From Streptococcus oralis ATCC 35037 (GTDB lineage: Bacteria; Bacillota; Bacilli; Lactobacillales; Streptococcaceae): a stretch of 64,000 nt of DNA. Under the pieces are notes generated by a model. That model saw only the letters and a program-made list of their open reading frames with translations. It was not told where the DNA came from and searched no databases. Positions 25,609 to 36,097 of this stretch are shown here, piece by piece (the first letter of the stretch is position 1; each line of letters starts with the position of its first letter). The stretch spans positions 1,318,001 through 1,382,000 of the forward strand of contig NZ_LR134336.1 of assembly GCF_900637025.1 (NCBI RefSeq), read 5' to 3'. The position numbers and the translations under genes are program-made.

Positions 25609-25665
25609 GTGTCTCCTCCTTGACATTGTGTGCAAAACAAGTTCTCTTTTAGTTTTATGACAAAC

Positions 25666-25790
25666 AAAAAGAGACCTGTTAATCATAACAAGTCTCGCTG
25701 TTTAAGATAGTGCCGGAAAACATACTTTTCAGTATACAATTCGGAATGACGACACTATCACAGGTTTCTGCCAGCTACTCCCTTGAGTAG
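25666..25790 (-). ncRNA. yybP-ykoY manganese riboswitch with intrinsic terminator
   Basis: On the minus strand, the leader of mgtA contains CAAGGGAGTAGCTGGCAGAA, the paired partner CCGGCACTATCTT and the CAGCGAGACTTG closing segment typical of yybP-ykoY. The 3' part folds as GAGACTTGTTA / TAACAGGTCTC followed by TTTTTG (25666-25696), an intrinsic terminator sharing bases with the aptamer. Established: Mn2+ binding prevents termination and turns on the exporter. Confidence 0.9.
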
Positions 25791-25794
25791 TACT

Positions 25795-25822
25795 ATTATA
25801 TCAAAATTTGAAAAGTTTTCAA
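25795..25822 (-). promoter_or_regulatory. promoter of the riboswitch-mgtA transcript
   Basis: TTGAAA (25817-25822), 16 bp, TATAAT (25795-25800) on the minus strand; start is expected at the 5' edge of the riboswitch. Confidence 0.65.
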
Positions 25823-25852
25823 GGGTTAAAATCAGATGAAACAAGACTAAAT

Positions 25853-25881
25853 TTGAATTTTCCCTTGAAAACCAGTATAAT
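25853..25881 (+). promoter_or_regulatory. mntE promoter
   Basis: TTGAAT (25853-25858), 17 bp, TATAAT (25876-25881), 34 bases before the ATG, with AAAGGAAG as ribosome site. Confidence 0.7.
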
Positions 25882-25914
25882 GGTAGAATACTATATGACT
25901 AGAAAGGAAGTCCG

Positions 25915-27108
25915 ATGAACCAATCCATGTCAAATCTCAAATTGGCAGAACGTGGAGCCATTATCAGCATTTCGACTTACCTCCTCTTGTCTGCAGCAAA
26001 ATTGGCAACTGGTCACCTCCTGCATTCTTCCAGTTTGGTGGCAGATGGTTTCAACAACGTATCTGATATTATTGGAAATGTTGCCCTCTTGATTGGGATT
26101 CGGATGGCGCGCCAGCCTGCTGACCGTGACCATCGCTTTGGTCACTGGAAAATTGAAGATTTGGCTAGCTTGATTACTTCCATCATCATGTTCTATGTTG
26201 GCTTTGATGTGCTTCGGGACACTATTCAGAAAATCCTCAGTCGAGAACAAACACCCATTGATCCTCTGGGTGCAACTCTAGGAATCATTTCGGCAGCGGT
26301 CATGTTTGCTGTTTATCTCTATAACACACGCCTCAGTAAGAAATCCAAATCCAAGGCTCTGAAGGCAGCTGCTAAGGACAATCTTTCCGATGCTGTCACC
26401 TCGCTTGGGACTTCCATTGCTATCCTAGCCAGCAGTTTCAATTATCCAATCGTGGATAAATTGGTCGCTATCATCATCACCTTCTTTATCTTAAAAACAG
26501 CCTATGATATCTTTATCGAGTCTTCCTTCAGTCTGTCAGATGGTTTTGATGACCGTCTGCTAGAGGACTATCAAAAGGCCATCATGGAGATTCCAAAGAT
26601 TAGTAAGGTCAAGTCCCAAAGAGGGCGTACCTACGGTAGCAATATCTACCTTGATATCACCCTGGAAATGAATCCTGACCTATCAGTCTATGAAAGTCAT
26701 GAGATTGCAGACCAGGTCGAATCCATGCTGGAAGAGCGTTTTGGAGTCTTTGATACCGATGTCCATATCGAGCCAGCTCCCATACCTGAGGACGAGATTT
26801 TAGACAATGTCTATAAAAAACTACTCATGCGTGAGCAATTGATTGACCAAGGAAATCAGCTAGAAGAACTCCTTGCTGAGGACTTTCTCTATATCCGTCA
26901 AGATGGAGAGCAGATGGATAAAGAGGCTTATAAGGCTGAAAAAGAACTTAGTGCTACGATTAAGAACATTCAGATTACCTCCATTAGTCAGAAAACCAAG
27001 CTCATTTGCTATGAGCTAGATGGCATCGTCCACACCAGTATCTGGCGTCGCCATGAGACTTGGCAAAATATTTTCCACCAGGAAACAAAAAAAGAAGACA
27101 AACAGTGA
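25915..27108 (+). CDS. mntE: manganese efflux protein MntE (cation diffusion facilitator)
   Basis: 397 residues. CDF transporter: six transmembrane helices in about residues 12-210, metal-site segments VADGFNNVSDI (about 42-52) and KDNLSDAVTSLG (about 159-170), DHRFGHWKIE loop and a cytoplasmic C-terminal domain with the DVHIEP motif. It exports Mn2+ by proton exchange. The sequence is very close to pneumococcal MntE. It is divergent from riboswitch-controlled mgtA, so both Mn exporters sit back to back. An extra tail of about 100 residues follows the CDF domain. Confidence 0.95.
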   Translation: MNQSMSNLKLAERGAIISISTYLLLSAAKLATGHLLHSSSLVADGFNNVSDIIGNVALLIGIRMARQPADRDHRFGHWKIEDLASLITSIIMFYVGFDVLRDTIQKILSREQTPIDPLGATLGIISAAVMFAVYLYNTRLSKKSKSKALKAAAKDNLSDAVTSLGTSIAILASSFNYPIVDKLVAIIITFFILKTAYDIFIESSFSLSDGFDDRLLEDYQKAIMEIPKISKVKSQRGRTYGSNIYLDITLEMNPDLSVYESHEIADQVESMLEERFGVFDTDVHIEPAPIPEDEILDNVYKKLLMREQLIDQGNQLEELLAEDFLYIRQDGEQMDKEAYKAEKELSATIKNIQITSISQKTKLICYELDGIVHTSIWRRHETWQNIFHQETKKEDKQ

Positions 27109-27134
27109 CCCTATCCAGTGGATAGGGCCTTTTT
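27109..27134 (+). terminator. mntE terminator
   Basis: CCCTATCC-AGT-GGATAGGG followed by CCTTTTT immediately after the stop codon. Confidence 0.88.
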
Positions 27135-27161
27135 GATTATTCTACTTTAAGCAAAGACAGA

Positions 27162-27773
27162 CTATGACAGTTTGGAAGATTTGCTTTTCGAAGCTTGTTT
27201 TGCCTTTTTTCTTGCTTGACGATTTTGTTCGATGCGCCATTCTCTTTCATAGTACTTCATGGCCTCATAGACCCTTTCAGGAAGTCCTACATCTAGTAGA
27301 AAGATCGGGATAATCAAATCTGCTGACGAATGAAAAGGGAGAATCCTTCTCTTCAGCAGAGCTAGAAAGGATTGGGATTTCACATTTTCCTTGTTTTTAA
27401 AATAGACTTCAATCCGATAAGAATCCCTATACTTCCCTCGAATCCGAGAGAAGGAAAAGTCCTCTACATCTGCCCAAGCATAGAAACGACTAGGTTTCTT
27501 TGGATTTTGTTTGTAGTAAAACCCCTCGACTGTACATTTTAAATATTCCTTATCAGAGCTTAACAGTCTGTATGTCTGATAAATGACTACTCCAGCACAA
27601 AAAAGTACAACCAGCATTAACAAAAGGCTTATCGTATGAAGTTTAGTCCCCTTTTGAGAGTACAAACGAAGATAAGAGAGAGGCAGCAAGAAGAAAAGCA
27701 CTGAAGCCAAGCCAAACAAGGCATTCCAAATGATTTTCTTGGGACTATGTTTAATGACTTTTTCTTCCATCAT
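27162..27773 (-). CDS. two-span membrane protein with PH-like domain
   Basis: 203 residues. Two hydrophobic helices (about 15-35 and 43-67) followed by a cytoplasmic beta-rich segment (KCTVEGFYYKQNPKKPSRFYAWADVEDF...YRIEVYFKNKE) that has the look of a bacterial PH/YcxB-like domain, and a Lys-rich tail. Last gene of the DUF1149-degV-dapB-cca-abcF operon; its ATG overlaps the abcF stop by 4 bp. Function unknown. Confidence 0.6.
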   Translation of the reverse strand: MMEEKVIKHSPKKIIWNALFGLASVLFFLLPLSYLRLYSQKGTKLHTISLLLMLVVLFCAGVVIYQTYRLLSSDKEYLKCTVEGFYYKQNPKKPSRFYAWADVEDFSFSRIRGKYRDSYRIEVYFKNKENVKSQSFLALLKRRILPFHSSADLIIPIFLLDVGLPERVYEAMKYYEREWRIEQNRQARKKAKQASKSKSSKLS

Positions 27774-29638
27774 GCCAACTCACTTAGGTATTCATAGCGC
27801 TCGTATTTTTCAAGGAGTTCTTCATTTTTCTCGTCTAGCTCTTTTTGAAGAGTAGCTAGTTTACCAAAGTCAGAGCCGTTTGCCTGCATTTCTTCTTCAA
27901 TAGCAACGATACAATTTTCCAAGGCTTCAATATCGCCTTCAATGCTTGCCCACTCCTGCTTTTCTTGGTAGGTCATGCGTTTCTTATCTTCACGGACCTT
28001 GACCACTTTTTCCTTTTCGGCCTTTTGAACTTGATTGGCCATATCAGTTTCAAAGTTTTTTTCATCAAGGTAGTCGGTGTAATGACCAAAGAAAGGACGA
28101 ATCTTGCCATTCTCAAAGGCGAGAATCTTGGTCGCTACCTTATCCAGGAAATAACGGTCGTGGCTAACTGTCAAGACAGGACCTGAAAAGCTCTGCAAGA
28201 AATTCTCCAAGACTGTCAAGGTTGCAATGTCTAGGTCATTGGTCGGCTCGTCCAAAAGAAGAACATTTGGTTTTTCCAAAAGCAATTTGAGAAGATAAAG
28301 GCGTTTTTTCTCGCCACCTGACAATTTCTCAATCAAGGTTCCATGCGTCGAACGTGGGAAGAGAAACTGCTCTAGCAACTCTGCAATGGAAGTCGTAGAA
28401 CCACCACTGGTCTTAACTTCTTCTGCTACTTCCTGCAGGTAATTGATAACGCGCTTGCTTTCATCCAAACCTTCAATTTGTTGAGAAAAATAGGCGATGC
28501 GAACCGTCTCACCGATGATAACTTGACCTTTAGTCGGCTCAAGACTTCCTGCGATGAGATTAAGCAGAGTTGACTTCCCGACACCATTATCCCCAACGAT
28601 TCCGATACGGTCTTTGGCTTGCACCAAGAGATTAAAATCTTGCAAAATTGGCTTGTTTTCATAGGCAAAGGAAACATCCTGAAACTCGATGACTTTCTTC
28701 CCAATCCGACTGGTTTCAAAGTTCATGGTCAAGTCTGTATCAGCAACGCCACCTGAAACTTCCTTTTTCAAGTCATGGAAACGATTGATACGGGCTTGTT
28801 GCTTGGTCGCACGCGCTTGCGGTTGTCTACGCATCCAGGCCAGTTCTTGCTTATAGAGTTGTTCTTTCTTGTGGAGAAGGGCAGCGTCACGCTCATCTTG
28901 TTCAGCCTTGAGGCGAACATAGTCCTGATAATTTCCCTGATACTCGGTCAAGCCTGCTCGGTCCAACTCGAAAATCCGCGTTGATAGTGCATCTAGGAAA
29001 TAACGATCGTGGGTGATAAAGAGAACAGTCTTCTTGGAATTTTTCAAAAAAAGTGTCAGCCACTCAATGGTCGCAATGTCCAGGTGGTTGGTCGGCTCGT
29101 CCAGAAGCAAGAGGTCGTGGTTTCCTAGGAGAACTTGCGCCAACTGGACACGTCTTCTTAGACCACCTGACAATTCCCCAACAGGAGTAGATAAGTTCTG
29201 AATACCCAGCTTGCTGAGGACCGTCTTGACCTGGCTTTCAATTTCCCAGGCTTGGAGAGAATCCATCTCTGCCATGACCCGTTCCAAACGAGCCTGCTTG
29301 TCCTCACTGTAATTGAGCATGATTAACTCATACTCACGAATCAACTGGATTTCCTTGAGGTCGCTGGAGAGAACCGTATCCAAAACTGTCTTGCTATCAT
29401 CAAAATCAGGATCCTGGGTCAAGTAGCCAATCTTATAGTCATTCTTTGCCGAAAAGGGACTGACATCCCCATCAAAGCCAGAAACACCAGAAAGAACGTC
29501 TAACAGAGTGGTCTTACCCGTTCCATTGACACCTATTAGACCGATTCTATCCAAGTCATGGATGATAAAAGAAATATCCTTAAAAACGGTCTTATCACCG
29601 ACGGATTTGCTTAGTTTTTCAACGATAAAATCACTCAT
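27770..29638 (-). CDS. ABC-F family ATPase (Uup-like translation factor)
   Basis: 622 residues with two ABC domains and no membrane segments. Domain 1: GVNGTGKTT Walker A (about 37-45), [13 protein letters not shown] signature, [12 protein letters not shown]. Domain 2: [32 protein letters not shown]. The [18 protein letters not shown] linker is the P-site tRNA-interaction motif region, and the C-terminus is a coiled coil (about 555-620), as in Uup. ABC-F proteins act on the ribosome E site. Overlaps cca by 4 bp. Confidence 0.92.
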   Translation of the reverse strand: MSDFIVEKLSKSVGDKTVFKDISFIIHDLDRIGLIGVNGTGKTTLLDVLSGVSGFDGDVSPFSAKNDYKIGYLTQDPDFDDSKTVLDTVLSSDLKEIQLIREYELIMLNYSEDKQARLERVMAEMDSLQAWEIESQVKTVLSKLGIQNLSTPVGELSGGLRRRVQLAQVLLGNHDLLLLDEPTNHLDIATIEWLTLFLKNSKKTVLFITHDRYFLDALSTRIFELDRAGLTEYQGNYQDYVRLKAEQDERDAALLHKKEQLYKQELAWMRRQPQARATKQQARINRFHDLKKEVSGGVADTDLTMNFETSRIGKKVIEFQDVSFAYENKPILQDFNLLVQAKDRIGIVGDNGVGKSTLLNLIAGSLEPTKGQVIIGETVRIAYFSQQIEGLDESKRVINYLQEVAEEVKTSGGSTTSIAELLEQFLFPRSTHGTLIEKLSGGEKKRLYLLKLLLEKPNVLLLDEPTNDLDIATLTVLENFLQSFSGPVLTVSHDRYFLDKVATKILAFENGKIRPFFGHYTDYLDEKNFETDMANQVQKAEKEKVVKVREDKKRMTYQEKQEWASIEGDIEALENCIVAIEEEMQANGSDFGKLATLQKELDEKNEELLEKYERYEYLSELA

Positions 29639-30834
29639 TTTTTCTCCCTCAGGTAAGTATGGATGGCTTGACGGTCGTTTTCCAACTCTCCATCGACAAT
29701 GGCAAACTCAATCTCTGTTAAAATCTCTCCCAAGTCTGGTCCTGGCTGGTAACCATATTCCTTAATCAAAATTCCACCGTTAATCTGAATTTCTTTCTTA
29801 TCATGAATGGTCAAACTATGGTAAGTTTCTTTGATGGCTTGTGGGTTGACTTCTTTTCCTTGAGCCTGACGAAGACTTTCGGCTTGTAGAAGGGAATCCA
29901 AATCAAAGCGGTAACAATCGCGCTTGCTCAGCTCTCCTTCTTCTCGCAAAGCCAAAATGGTCAGCAAATCCTGAACCTGCTTGGCAAATTGTCGTGAGGT
30001 TTTCCATGCCTTCAAAAATGGCTGAGCATCCTTAATCTCCAAAGCCCACAAGAGGGCCGCCCAGGCTTGCTCAGAAGACTCAAAGGTGAAATCCGCCTCT
30101 AAATCAAACAATTTTTGAAGCTTTTCTCGACTGGCTGCCATATCAGGGAGATAATCATAAGCTTGACTCTCAATCATGGAAGACAGACCAACTCGCCAAA
30201 AAGGTGCCAGCAAGAGCTTATCAAACTCAACAAAGGTTCGCTCCACAGAAATTTTCTCCAAGAGTGGCGTCAAAGTCTTCATCGCTTCAAATGTTTCTTG
30301 CTCAAGTTCAAAACCAAGACTGGCCTGAAAACGAAAACCACGCATAATGCGCAAAGCATCTTCATTGAAACGTTCACTAGCCACTCCAACTGCTCGCAAG
30401 ACTTGGTTTTCCAAATCCTCTAAACCATGGAACAAGTCAATAATTTCGCCTGTCTCATCCAAGGCAAAGGCATTAACTGTGAAGTCACGGCGCTTGAGGT
30501 CTTCTTCTAGCGAACGCACAAAGGAAACCGCACTGGGTCTGCGATAGTCTACATAGACATCCTCTGTCCGAAAGGTGGTTACCTCATACTCCTCGTCCCC
30601 ATCTAAAACCAAGACAGTTCCGTGCTCGATTCCGATATCAGCTGTGCGGGAAAATATCTGCTTGGTTTCCTCTGGATAAGAAGAAGTCGCAATATCCACA
30701 TCATGGATGGGACGATTGAGGAGGGCATCTCGAACAGAGCCCCCAACAAAATAGGCCTCAAAGCCTGCTTCTTTAATTTTTTCTAATACTGGTAAAGCCT
30801 TCTGAAATTCAGAAGGCATTTGCGTTAATCTCAT
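29635..30834 (-). CDS. cca: CCA-adding tRNA nucleotidyltransferase
   Basis: 399 residues, class II enzyme. Nucleotidyltransferase motif [20 protein letters not shown] (about 28-47) with the two metal Asp residues, RRRD-like template [13 protein letters not shown] (here [10 protein letters not shown]), and [12 protein letters not shown]. It adds CCA to tRNA 3' ends in the cytoplasm. In operon with dapB (4-bp overlap) and abcF (4-bp overlap). Confidence 0.95.
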   Translation of the reverse strand: MRLTQMPSEFQKALPVLEKIKEAGFEAYFVGGSVRDALLNRPIHDVDIATSSYPEETKQIFSRTADIGIEHGTVLVLDGDEEYEVTTFRTEDVYVDYRRPSAVSFVRSLEEDLKRRDFTVNAFALDETGEIIDLFHGLEDLENQVLRAVGVASERFNEDALRIMRGFRFQASLGFELEQETFEAMKTLTPLLEKISVERTFVEFDKLLLAPFWRVGLSSMIESQAYDYLPDMAASREKLQKLFDLEADFTFESSEQAWAALLWALEIKDAQPFLKAWKTSRQFAKQVQDLLTILALREEGELSKRDCYRFDLDSLLQAESLRQAQGKEVNPQAIKETYHSLTIHDKKEIQINGGILIKEYGYQPGPDLGEILTEIEFAIVDGELENDRQAIHTYLREKK

Positions 30835-31598
30835 AATAAGTGTTCTAATCCATAGACAAGCTCATGACGCTTGACAACTTCTTTGATTCCCAAATTCACC
30901 CCTGTCATGAAGGAGCTGCGATCATAGGAGTCATGACGGAGGGTCAATCCTTCTCCCTGATTGCCAAAGATGACTTCCTGATGGGCTACCAAGCCTGGTA
31001 GACGAACTGAGTGGATGCGCATGCCATCAAAGTCAGCACCACGGGCACCCGCAATCAATTCTTCCTCATCAGGCGCACCTTGCTGGATTGATTCCCGAAC
31101 TTCCGCCATCAACTCAGCTGTTTTGATAGCTGTTCCACTCGGAGCATCTTTTTTCTTGTCATGATGGAGCTCGATAATCTCCACATTTGGGAAATATTTG
31201 GCAGCTTGCGCCGCAAATTGCATCAGCAAGACAGCTCCCAAGGCAAAGTTAGGGGCAATCAAGCCACCCAAATCTTGTTTACGGGAAAATGCTTTGAGTT
31301 CTGCAATTTCTTCACTAGTGAATCCAGTTGTTCCTACGACAGGAGCAAAGCCATTTTCAAGAGCAAAGCGTGTATTTTCATAGGCAACAGCTGGTATGGT
31401 GAAATCCACCCAGACATCCGCTTCAAAACCAGCCAAGGCAGCCTTATCATTAAAGACAGGAATACCCTGCCACTCTGACTCAGACTCAAAAGGATCCAAA
31501 ACTGCGACCAAGTCCAAGTCTGGATCAGCCAAGACCATCTGACAAGCGGCTTGGCCCATCTTTCCCTTAAAACCGGCAATAATTACTCGAATACTCAT
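30831..31598 (-). CDS. dapB: 4-hydroxy-tetrahydrodipicolinate reductase
   Basis: 255 residues. N-terminal NAD(P)-binding motif [30 protein letters not shown] and the catalytic segment [16 protein letters not shown]. It performs the second committed step of the lysine/DAP pathway, supplying lysine for the peptide made by MurE. Operon member between degV and cca. Confidence 0.95.
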   Translation of the reverse strand: MSIRVIIAGFKGKMGQAACQMVLADPDLDLVAVLDPFESESEWQGIPVFNDKAALAGFEADVWVDFTIPAVAYENTRFALENGFAPVVGTTGFTSEEIAELKAFSRKQDLGGLIAPNFALGAVLLMQFAAQAAKYFPNVEIIELHHDKKKDAPSGTAIKTAELMAEVRESIQQGAPDEEELIAGARGADFDGMRIHSVRLPGLVAHQEVIFGNQGEGLTLRHDSYDRSSFMTGVNLGIKEVVKRHELVYGLEHLL

Positions 31599-31637
31599 CT
31601 CTACTCCTGTCTAAGATACAAAGTCTGTAAGAACAAT

Positions 31638-32486
31638 TTAGACGATTGGTGTATAGCTCAAAGCAATACTACCTTCTCCAAGGTGGGTCCCAATGACACT
31701 ACCAAAGGTTTCAATTGGAATTTCAGCAGTCACACCACTCTCTATCAAAAGCTGACGTAAATCCGCTGCCTTTTGAGGAGCGTTCCCATGAATGACTGTT
31801 ATACGGTAGTCCCCATCTTTTGTCAACTCCTTGATGATTTCCACCAAACGTTTGATTGCTTTCTTTTCTGTACGAACTTTTTCGTAAACTTCAATCACTC
31901 CTTGGTCATTAAAGTAAAGGATAGGCTTGATACTGAGGAGATTTCCTAAGATAGCTGCTCCATTTGACAAACGTCCTCCCTTAACCAAGTGGTCGAGGTC
32001 ATCTACTATGATAAAGGCTGAATTATCAGCAATTTGGATCCCCAACTTCTCCTGAATCTGCGCAAAATCATCGCCTTGTTCTGCCCAATCAAAGGCACTC
32101 TCTACCATAAATCCTAGAGGGGAACTTGTGATATGGGTATCTGGAAAGGCAATGGTCAAACCTTCATACTCGTCTAACATATATTGGATATTCTGATAAA
32201 AGCCTGAAATTCCTGACGAAAGAAAGAGGCCCAAGACATGAGTATAGCCTTCATCTTTCAAGGAACTTAGAATCTCATCCAATTTGGCAATACTTGGTTG
32301 ACTAGTTTTAGGCAATTCTGCAGACTGAGCCATTTTTTGATAAAATTCTTCAGCAGTCAGATTGACACCTTCAACATACTCCTCCCCATCAATATTGACA
32401 GGAATATCCAAGATAAATAGATTCTCTCTTTGCAGCGTCCTCTCCTCTAAATAGGCTGAAGAATCTGTAATGACAGCTAATTTCAT
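31638..32486 (-). CDS. DegV family fatty-acid-binding protein (FakB type)
   Basis: 282 residues. [11 protein letters not shown] start, KTSQPSI (about 60-66), [13 protein letters not shown] (about 88-100) and the C-terminal [10 protein letters not shown] and [12 protein letters not shown] motifs define the family. DegV/FakB proteins bind an acyl chain for the FakA kinase. The DUF1149 gene lies 2 bp upstream and dapB 39 bp downstream. Confidence 0.9.
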   Translation of the reverse strand: MKLAVITDSSAYLEERTLQRENLFILDIPVNIDGEEYVEGVNLTAEEFYQKMAQSAELPKTSQPSIAKLDEILSSLKDEGYTHVLGLFLSSGISGFYQNIQYMLDEYEGLTIAFPDTHITSSPLGFMVESAFDWAEQGDDFAQIQEKLGIQIADNSAFIIVDDLDHLVKGGRLSNGAAILGNLLSIKPILYFNDQGVIEVYEKVRTEKKAIKRLVEIIKELTKDGDYRITVIHGNAPQKAADLRQLLIESGVTAEIPIETFGSVIGTHLGEGSIALSYTPIV

Positions 32487-32488
32487 GG

Positions 32489-32863
32489 CTAAAACTCCAA
32501 ATTGATTCCTGGAAGATCCAAGGCGATTTCTGTTACTTCATACGTCAAACGATTAAGCATGTTCAAACATGGACGTGCCAAGGTTTCGACTTCTTCTTGG
32601 TTAAATTCGCTTGGTTCGTTGACAATACGACCTTCCACATGGTTCACTTGGGAAATTGTTCCGCTGATGACAAATTTGTCAAAGACAATCATAAAGCTCA
32701 AGATAACGACTAAAGAAGTCACTTGGTTTTCTTGGTCATGTTGGAGTAACTGAAAGTTCACGTCTACCTTGGTTTCAGGAGCTCCATTTTCATTTTCCCA
32801 TTCAAAGTTACGAGCATCAAAGTGATACTGGCTAACAAATTCTTGTTCTCGTTTAAGATTCAT
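32489..32863 (-). CDS. DUF1149 family protein (SecB-like fold predicted)
   Basis: 124 residues beginning [20 protein letters not shown]. All-beta hydrophilic core with [19 protein letters not shown] and a C-terminal helix ([20 protein letters not shown]) as in SecB-type folds. Conserved in streptococci next to degV. Function is not established. Confidence 0.75.
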   Translation of the reverse strand: MNLKREQEFVSQYHFDARNFEWENENGAPETKVDVNFQLLQHDQENQVTSLVVILSFMIVFDKFVISGTISQVNHVEGRIVNEPSEFNQEEVETLARPCLNMLNRLTYEVTEIALDLPGINLEF

Positions 32864-32936
32864 TTTTCTCTCCCATTGCTACAATTTACTATGCAATTGT
32901 ACCACATTTTTATCATTTCATCTAGTTTTCTAGGCT

Positions 32937-34289
32937 TTAGTCAATTCCGATTTCATCTTTAACCACAGCAGCAATCGTATCTACATAGTAGTTGACTTCT
33001 TCTGTTGTTGGTGCTTCTGCCATGACACGCAAGAGGGGTTCTGTTCCACTTGGGCGGACAAGGATACGACCGTTGCCTGCCATCTCTTCTTCCATCTTTT
33101 CTATGATTGTCTTGATGGCTGGTACTTCCATGGCATTTTCTTTCATGGCATTTTCCACTCGGATATTGACCAGTTTTTGTGGGTAAATCGTCACTTCTGA
33201 TGCTAGTTGAGACAAGCTCTTGCCTGTTTCTTTCATGATTTTGGTCAATTGGACAGCTGATAATTGACCATCACCAGTTGTATTGTAGTCCATCAAGATA
33301 ACGTGACCTGATTGTTCACCACCAAGGTTGTAGCCTGATTTTCTCATTTCTTCAACGACATAGCGGTCACCAACAGCAGTCACTGCCTTGTTAATGCCAG
33401 CGCTATCCAAAGCCTTATGGAAGCCAAGGTTAGACATAACCGTTGTCACGATGGTATTTTGAGCCAACTGGCCTTTTTCAGAAAGGTATTTCCCGATGAT
33501 GTACATGATCTTATCACCATCGACGATGTCGCCATTTTCATCGACAGCAATCAAGCGGTCACTGTCTCCGTCAAAGGCCAAACCAATAGCTGACTGGCTT
33601 TCTTTGACCACCTCTTGAAGAGCTTCTGGATGTGTAGAACCCACATTCAAGTTGATATTAAGACCATCCGGTGTCTCACCGATAACAGTTATTTGAGCTC
33701 CAAGGTCTGCAAAGATTTGACGAGCACTTGTAGACGCTGCACCATTAGCTGTATCCAAGGCCACTTTCATCCCTTCAAGAGGAGTTCCAGTTGAAACAAG
33801 GTAGCCTTCATACTTACGTAAACCTTCTGGATAGTCCACTAAGGTTCCCAAGCCTTCGGCGCTTGGACGAGGAAGGGTATCTTCTGTAGCATCTAGCAAG
33901 GCTTCGATTTCTGCTTCTTTTTCGTCATCAAGTTTGAAGCCATCCCCTCCAAAGAACTTAATTCCATTATCAAGGGCTGGGTTGTGACTAGCGGAAATCA
34001 TGACACCTGCACTGGCTCCCTCAGTTTTGACCAAATAAGCTACTGCTGGTGTTGCAAGGACACCGAGTTTGTAGACGTGAATCCCTACAGAGAGAAGACC
34101 TGCCACTAAGGCAGATTCTAGCATTTCTCCTGAGATGCGTGTATCACGTCCTACAAAGACTTTAGGGGCTTCTGTTTCGTGTTGGCTAAGAACATAACCA
34201 CCAAAACGTCCCAATTTAAAGGCCAATTCTGGCGTCAGTTCTACGTTTGCTTCTCCACGGACTCCATCGGTCCCAAAATATTTACCCAT
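32937..34289 (-). CDS. glmM: phosphoglucosamine mutase
   Basis: 450 residues from [15 protein letters not shown]; the ATG at 34289 fits the family and AGGA spacing better than an ATG 12 bases upstream that touches the ribosome site. The catalytic phosphoserine is in [13 protein letters not shown] (about residue 102), metal loop AFDGDSDR, sugar loop GGEQSGH and phosphate loop RPSGTEP. It converts GlcN-6-P to GlcN-1-P for UDP-GlcNAc, the precursor of peptidoglycan and of the WecB product. Third gene of cdaA-cdaR-glmM. Confidence 0.97.
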   Translation of the reverse strand: MGKYFGTDGVRGEANVELTPELAFKLGRFGGYVLSQHETEAPKVFVGRDTRISGEMLESALVAGLLSVGIHVYKLGVLATPAVAYLVKTEGASAGVMISASHNPALDNGIKFFGGDGFKLDDEKEAEIEALLDATEDTLPRPSAEGLGTLVDYPEGLRKYEGYLVSTGTPLEGMKVALDTANGAASTSARQIFADLGAQITVIGETPDGLNINLNVGSTHPEALQEVVKESQSAIGLAFDGDSDRLIAVDENGDIVDGDKIMYIIGKYLSEKGQLAQNTIVTTVMSNLGFHKALDSAGINKAVTAVGDRYVVEEMRKSGYNLGGEQSGHVILMDYNTTGDGQLSAVQLTKIMKETGKSLSQLASEVTIYPQKLVNIRVENAMKENAMEVPAIKTIIEKMEEEMAGNGRILVRPSGTEPLLRVMAEAPTTEEVNYYVDTIAAVVKDEIGID

Positions 34290-34319
34290 TTTATTTATCA
34301 TCCTTTTCTACTATTTTGT

Positions 34320-35117
34320 TTAGTCCTGTTTAGACGAGTCTGGTTTCGTTTCTGAACTCGTTGAAGACGAACTGCTGGTTGAAGAGCCCGTTGACGAGGT
34401 CGTTGACGAAGAACTCGAGCTAGACGATACTGTTTTGGTTGTAATTTTCATTGTAGTGTCAAATGGCATAATGACGCTTGGCAAGACATTTCCATTTTTA
34501 TCGACTGCTTGTAGAGGAACAGAAGCCGAATAATTACCTGTTATCCGTTCACTCGTTGGCAAGATGGCAATGACACGATCTACTCTAGAGAGAGTTTCCT
34601 CATCACTAATAACCGTTACTTTTTCATCTGATACAGTGACTGTATCAATTTTCACACGAGAATCAATCTGACTAGGGTCAATCTCCGGCACAACGATTAC
34701 ATTATCACGTTTTGCTTTTTTACCAACCTTGACTGTTATCTTTTGCGGTGTCGCAACAGCCGTCAAACCACTCGGTAAATTTTCAATAGTCAGGGGAACT
34801 TCGATGGTTCCTACACTGGCATTGGTTAAGTCAGCTTTGACCTTGAATTTCCGAGTGCTTTCCTGCATCTCACTCGCCAAAGCAACTCTGTTTGACCCAG
34901 TCAGAAAGACGGTCACTTCAGATGTAAAACCACTGATAAAGTACTGAGCACTGTCATACTGAATATCGATTGGGACATTAAGAACCGTATTGGTATAGGT
35001 TTCTGTCCGCACCTGTCTAGCACTATTGCTATTCTGATAGTTTGTTGAAGTCGCATAGATAAAGAGGATGCAGGCGAAAAAGAAGGAAGAAATAATATAA
35101 AGACTATTTTTTCTCAT
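34320..35117 (-). CDS. cdaR: CdaA regulator CdaR (YbbR-domain protein)
   Basis: 265 residues. One N-terminal membrane anchor (about 5-24) and extracytoplasmic YbbR repeats (VPIDIQYDSAQYFISGF, EVPLTIENLPSGL, VIAILPTSERITGNYSA), then a low-complexity Ser/Thr tail ending SETKPDSSKQD. CdaR modulates the diadenylate cyclase CdaA, which it overlaps by 14 bp. The Ser-rich tail is streptococcal. Confidence 0.9.
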   Translation of the reverse strand: MRKNSLYIISSFFFACILFIYATSTNYQNSNSARQVRTETYTNTVLNVPIDIQYDSAQYFISGFTSEVTVFLTGSNRVALASEMQESTRKFKVKADLTNASVGTIEVPLTIENLPSGLTAVATPQKITVKVGKKAKRDNVIVVPEIDPSQIDSRVKIDTVTVSDEKVTVISDEETLSRVDRVIAILPTSERITGNYSASVPLQAVDKNGNVLPSVIMPFDTTMKITTKTVSSSSSSSSTTSSTGSSTSSSSSTSSETKPDSSKQD

Positions 35118-35961
35118 GTTTCAATCCTCCTAGCAAACGCTCTTTCAAACCTTGTTTTTCCTCTGATGCTGGAAGCAAGATTCTTCTTAACTCCGATTCA
35201 AACTCTTCCAAGGTCAAATCATTCTTAAAGACTCCATTATAGGTGATTGAGATTCCACCTGTTTCCTCAGAAACCACAAAGGTAAGAGCATCTGATACTT
35301 CCGACAAACCAATCGCTGCCCTGTGACGTGTCCCAAACTCCTTGGAAATTCCCGTATTTTCAGTCAGGGGTAGGTAGGCTGAAGTTACGGCAATCCGATC
35401 TTCTCTGACAATGACCGCTCCATCGTGTAAGGGAGTATTGGGGATAAAGATATTAATCAATAACTCAGAGGAAATTTTAGCATCTAGAGGAATCCCAGTT
35501 GAGATGTATTCCTGCAAGGTTCTCACTCGCTGAACTGCTACCAGAGCACCAATCTTACGAGGACTCATGTACTCGACTGATTTGACAAAGGCGCGAACCA
35601 TTTGCTCTTCCGCACTAATAGGCGCATTGTAGAAGAAATCAGTAGCTCGACCCAATCGTTCCAAACCAGTCCGAATCTCTGGTGAAAAAATAACCACCGC
35701 TGCAATGACCCCGTAGGTGATGATCTGATTAATCAACCAGGAAATGGTCGTCAAACCAATCATATTGGACAGAATCTGACCTAAAATAAAGACCAAGACT
35801 CCCCGCACCAAAATCATGATTTTGGTCCCTGCAATCGCTTTGGTAAAATGATATAAAATATAAGTCACAATGAGAATATCTATCAGATTGATGACTATCG
35901 TCCAAGGACTTGAAAACAAACTCGTCCAGTATTGTAAATTGGATAATTGTTGAAAATTCAT
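35104..35961 (-). CDS. cdaA: diadenylate cyclase CdaA (c-di-AMP synthase)
   Basis: 285 residues from the ATG at 35961 (GGAGGAGG upstream; a longer frame is rejected). Three membrane helices (about 18-95), then the DAC domain with LHDGAVIV and GTRHRAAIGLSE, the two catalytic motifs. It makes c-di-AMP, which controls potassium and osmolyte balance. First gene of cdaA-cdaR-glmM. Confidence 0.95.
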   Translation of the reverse strand: MNFQQLSNLQYWTSLFSSPWTIVINLIDILIVTYILYHFTKAIAGTKIMILVRGVLVFILGQILSNMIGLTTISWLINQIITYGVIAAVVIFSPEIRTGLERLGRATDFFYNAPISAEEQMVRAFVKSVEYMSPRKIGALVAVQRVRTLQEYISTGIPLDAKISSELLINIFIPNTPLHDGAVIVREDRIAVTSAYLPLTENTGISKEFGTRHRAAIGLSEVSDALTFVVSEETGGISITYNGVFKNDLTLEEFESELRRILLPASEEKQGLKERLLGGLKHEKK

Positions 35962-36097
35962 CCCTGGCCTCCTCCCTGTCGAAACACTTTCTGTACCATT
36001 ATACCATTTTTTGCCCATTTTTTCCCTATCCTACCTCATTTTAAATTAAGCAAAAATATGATAAAATAAACTGATTAGAAAAAACGAAGGAGAAATC

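Noticed and set aside
25609..25686. Upstream start for the MgtA ATPase at 25686
   Set aside because: The ATG is in the riboswitch terminator; the ATG at 25608 has GGAGGAG and fits homologues.
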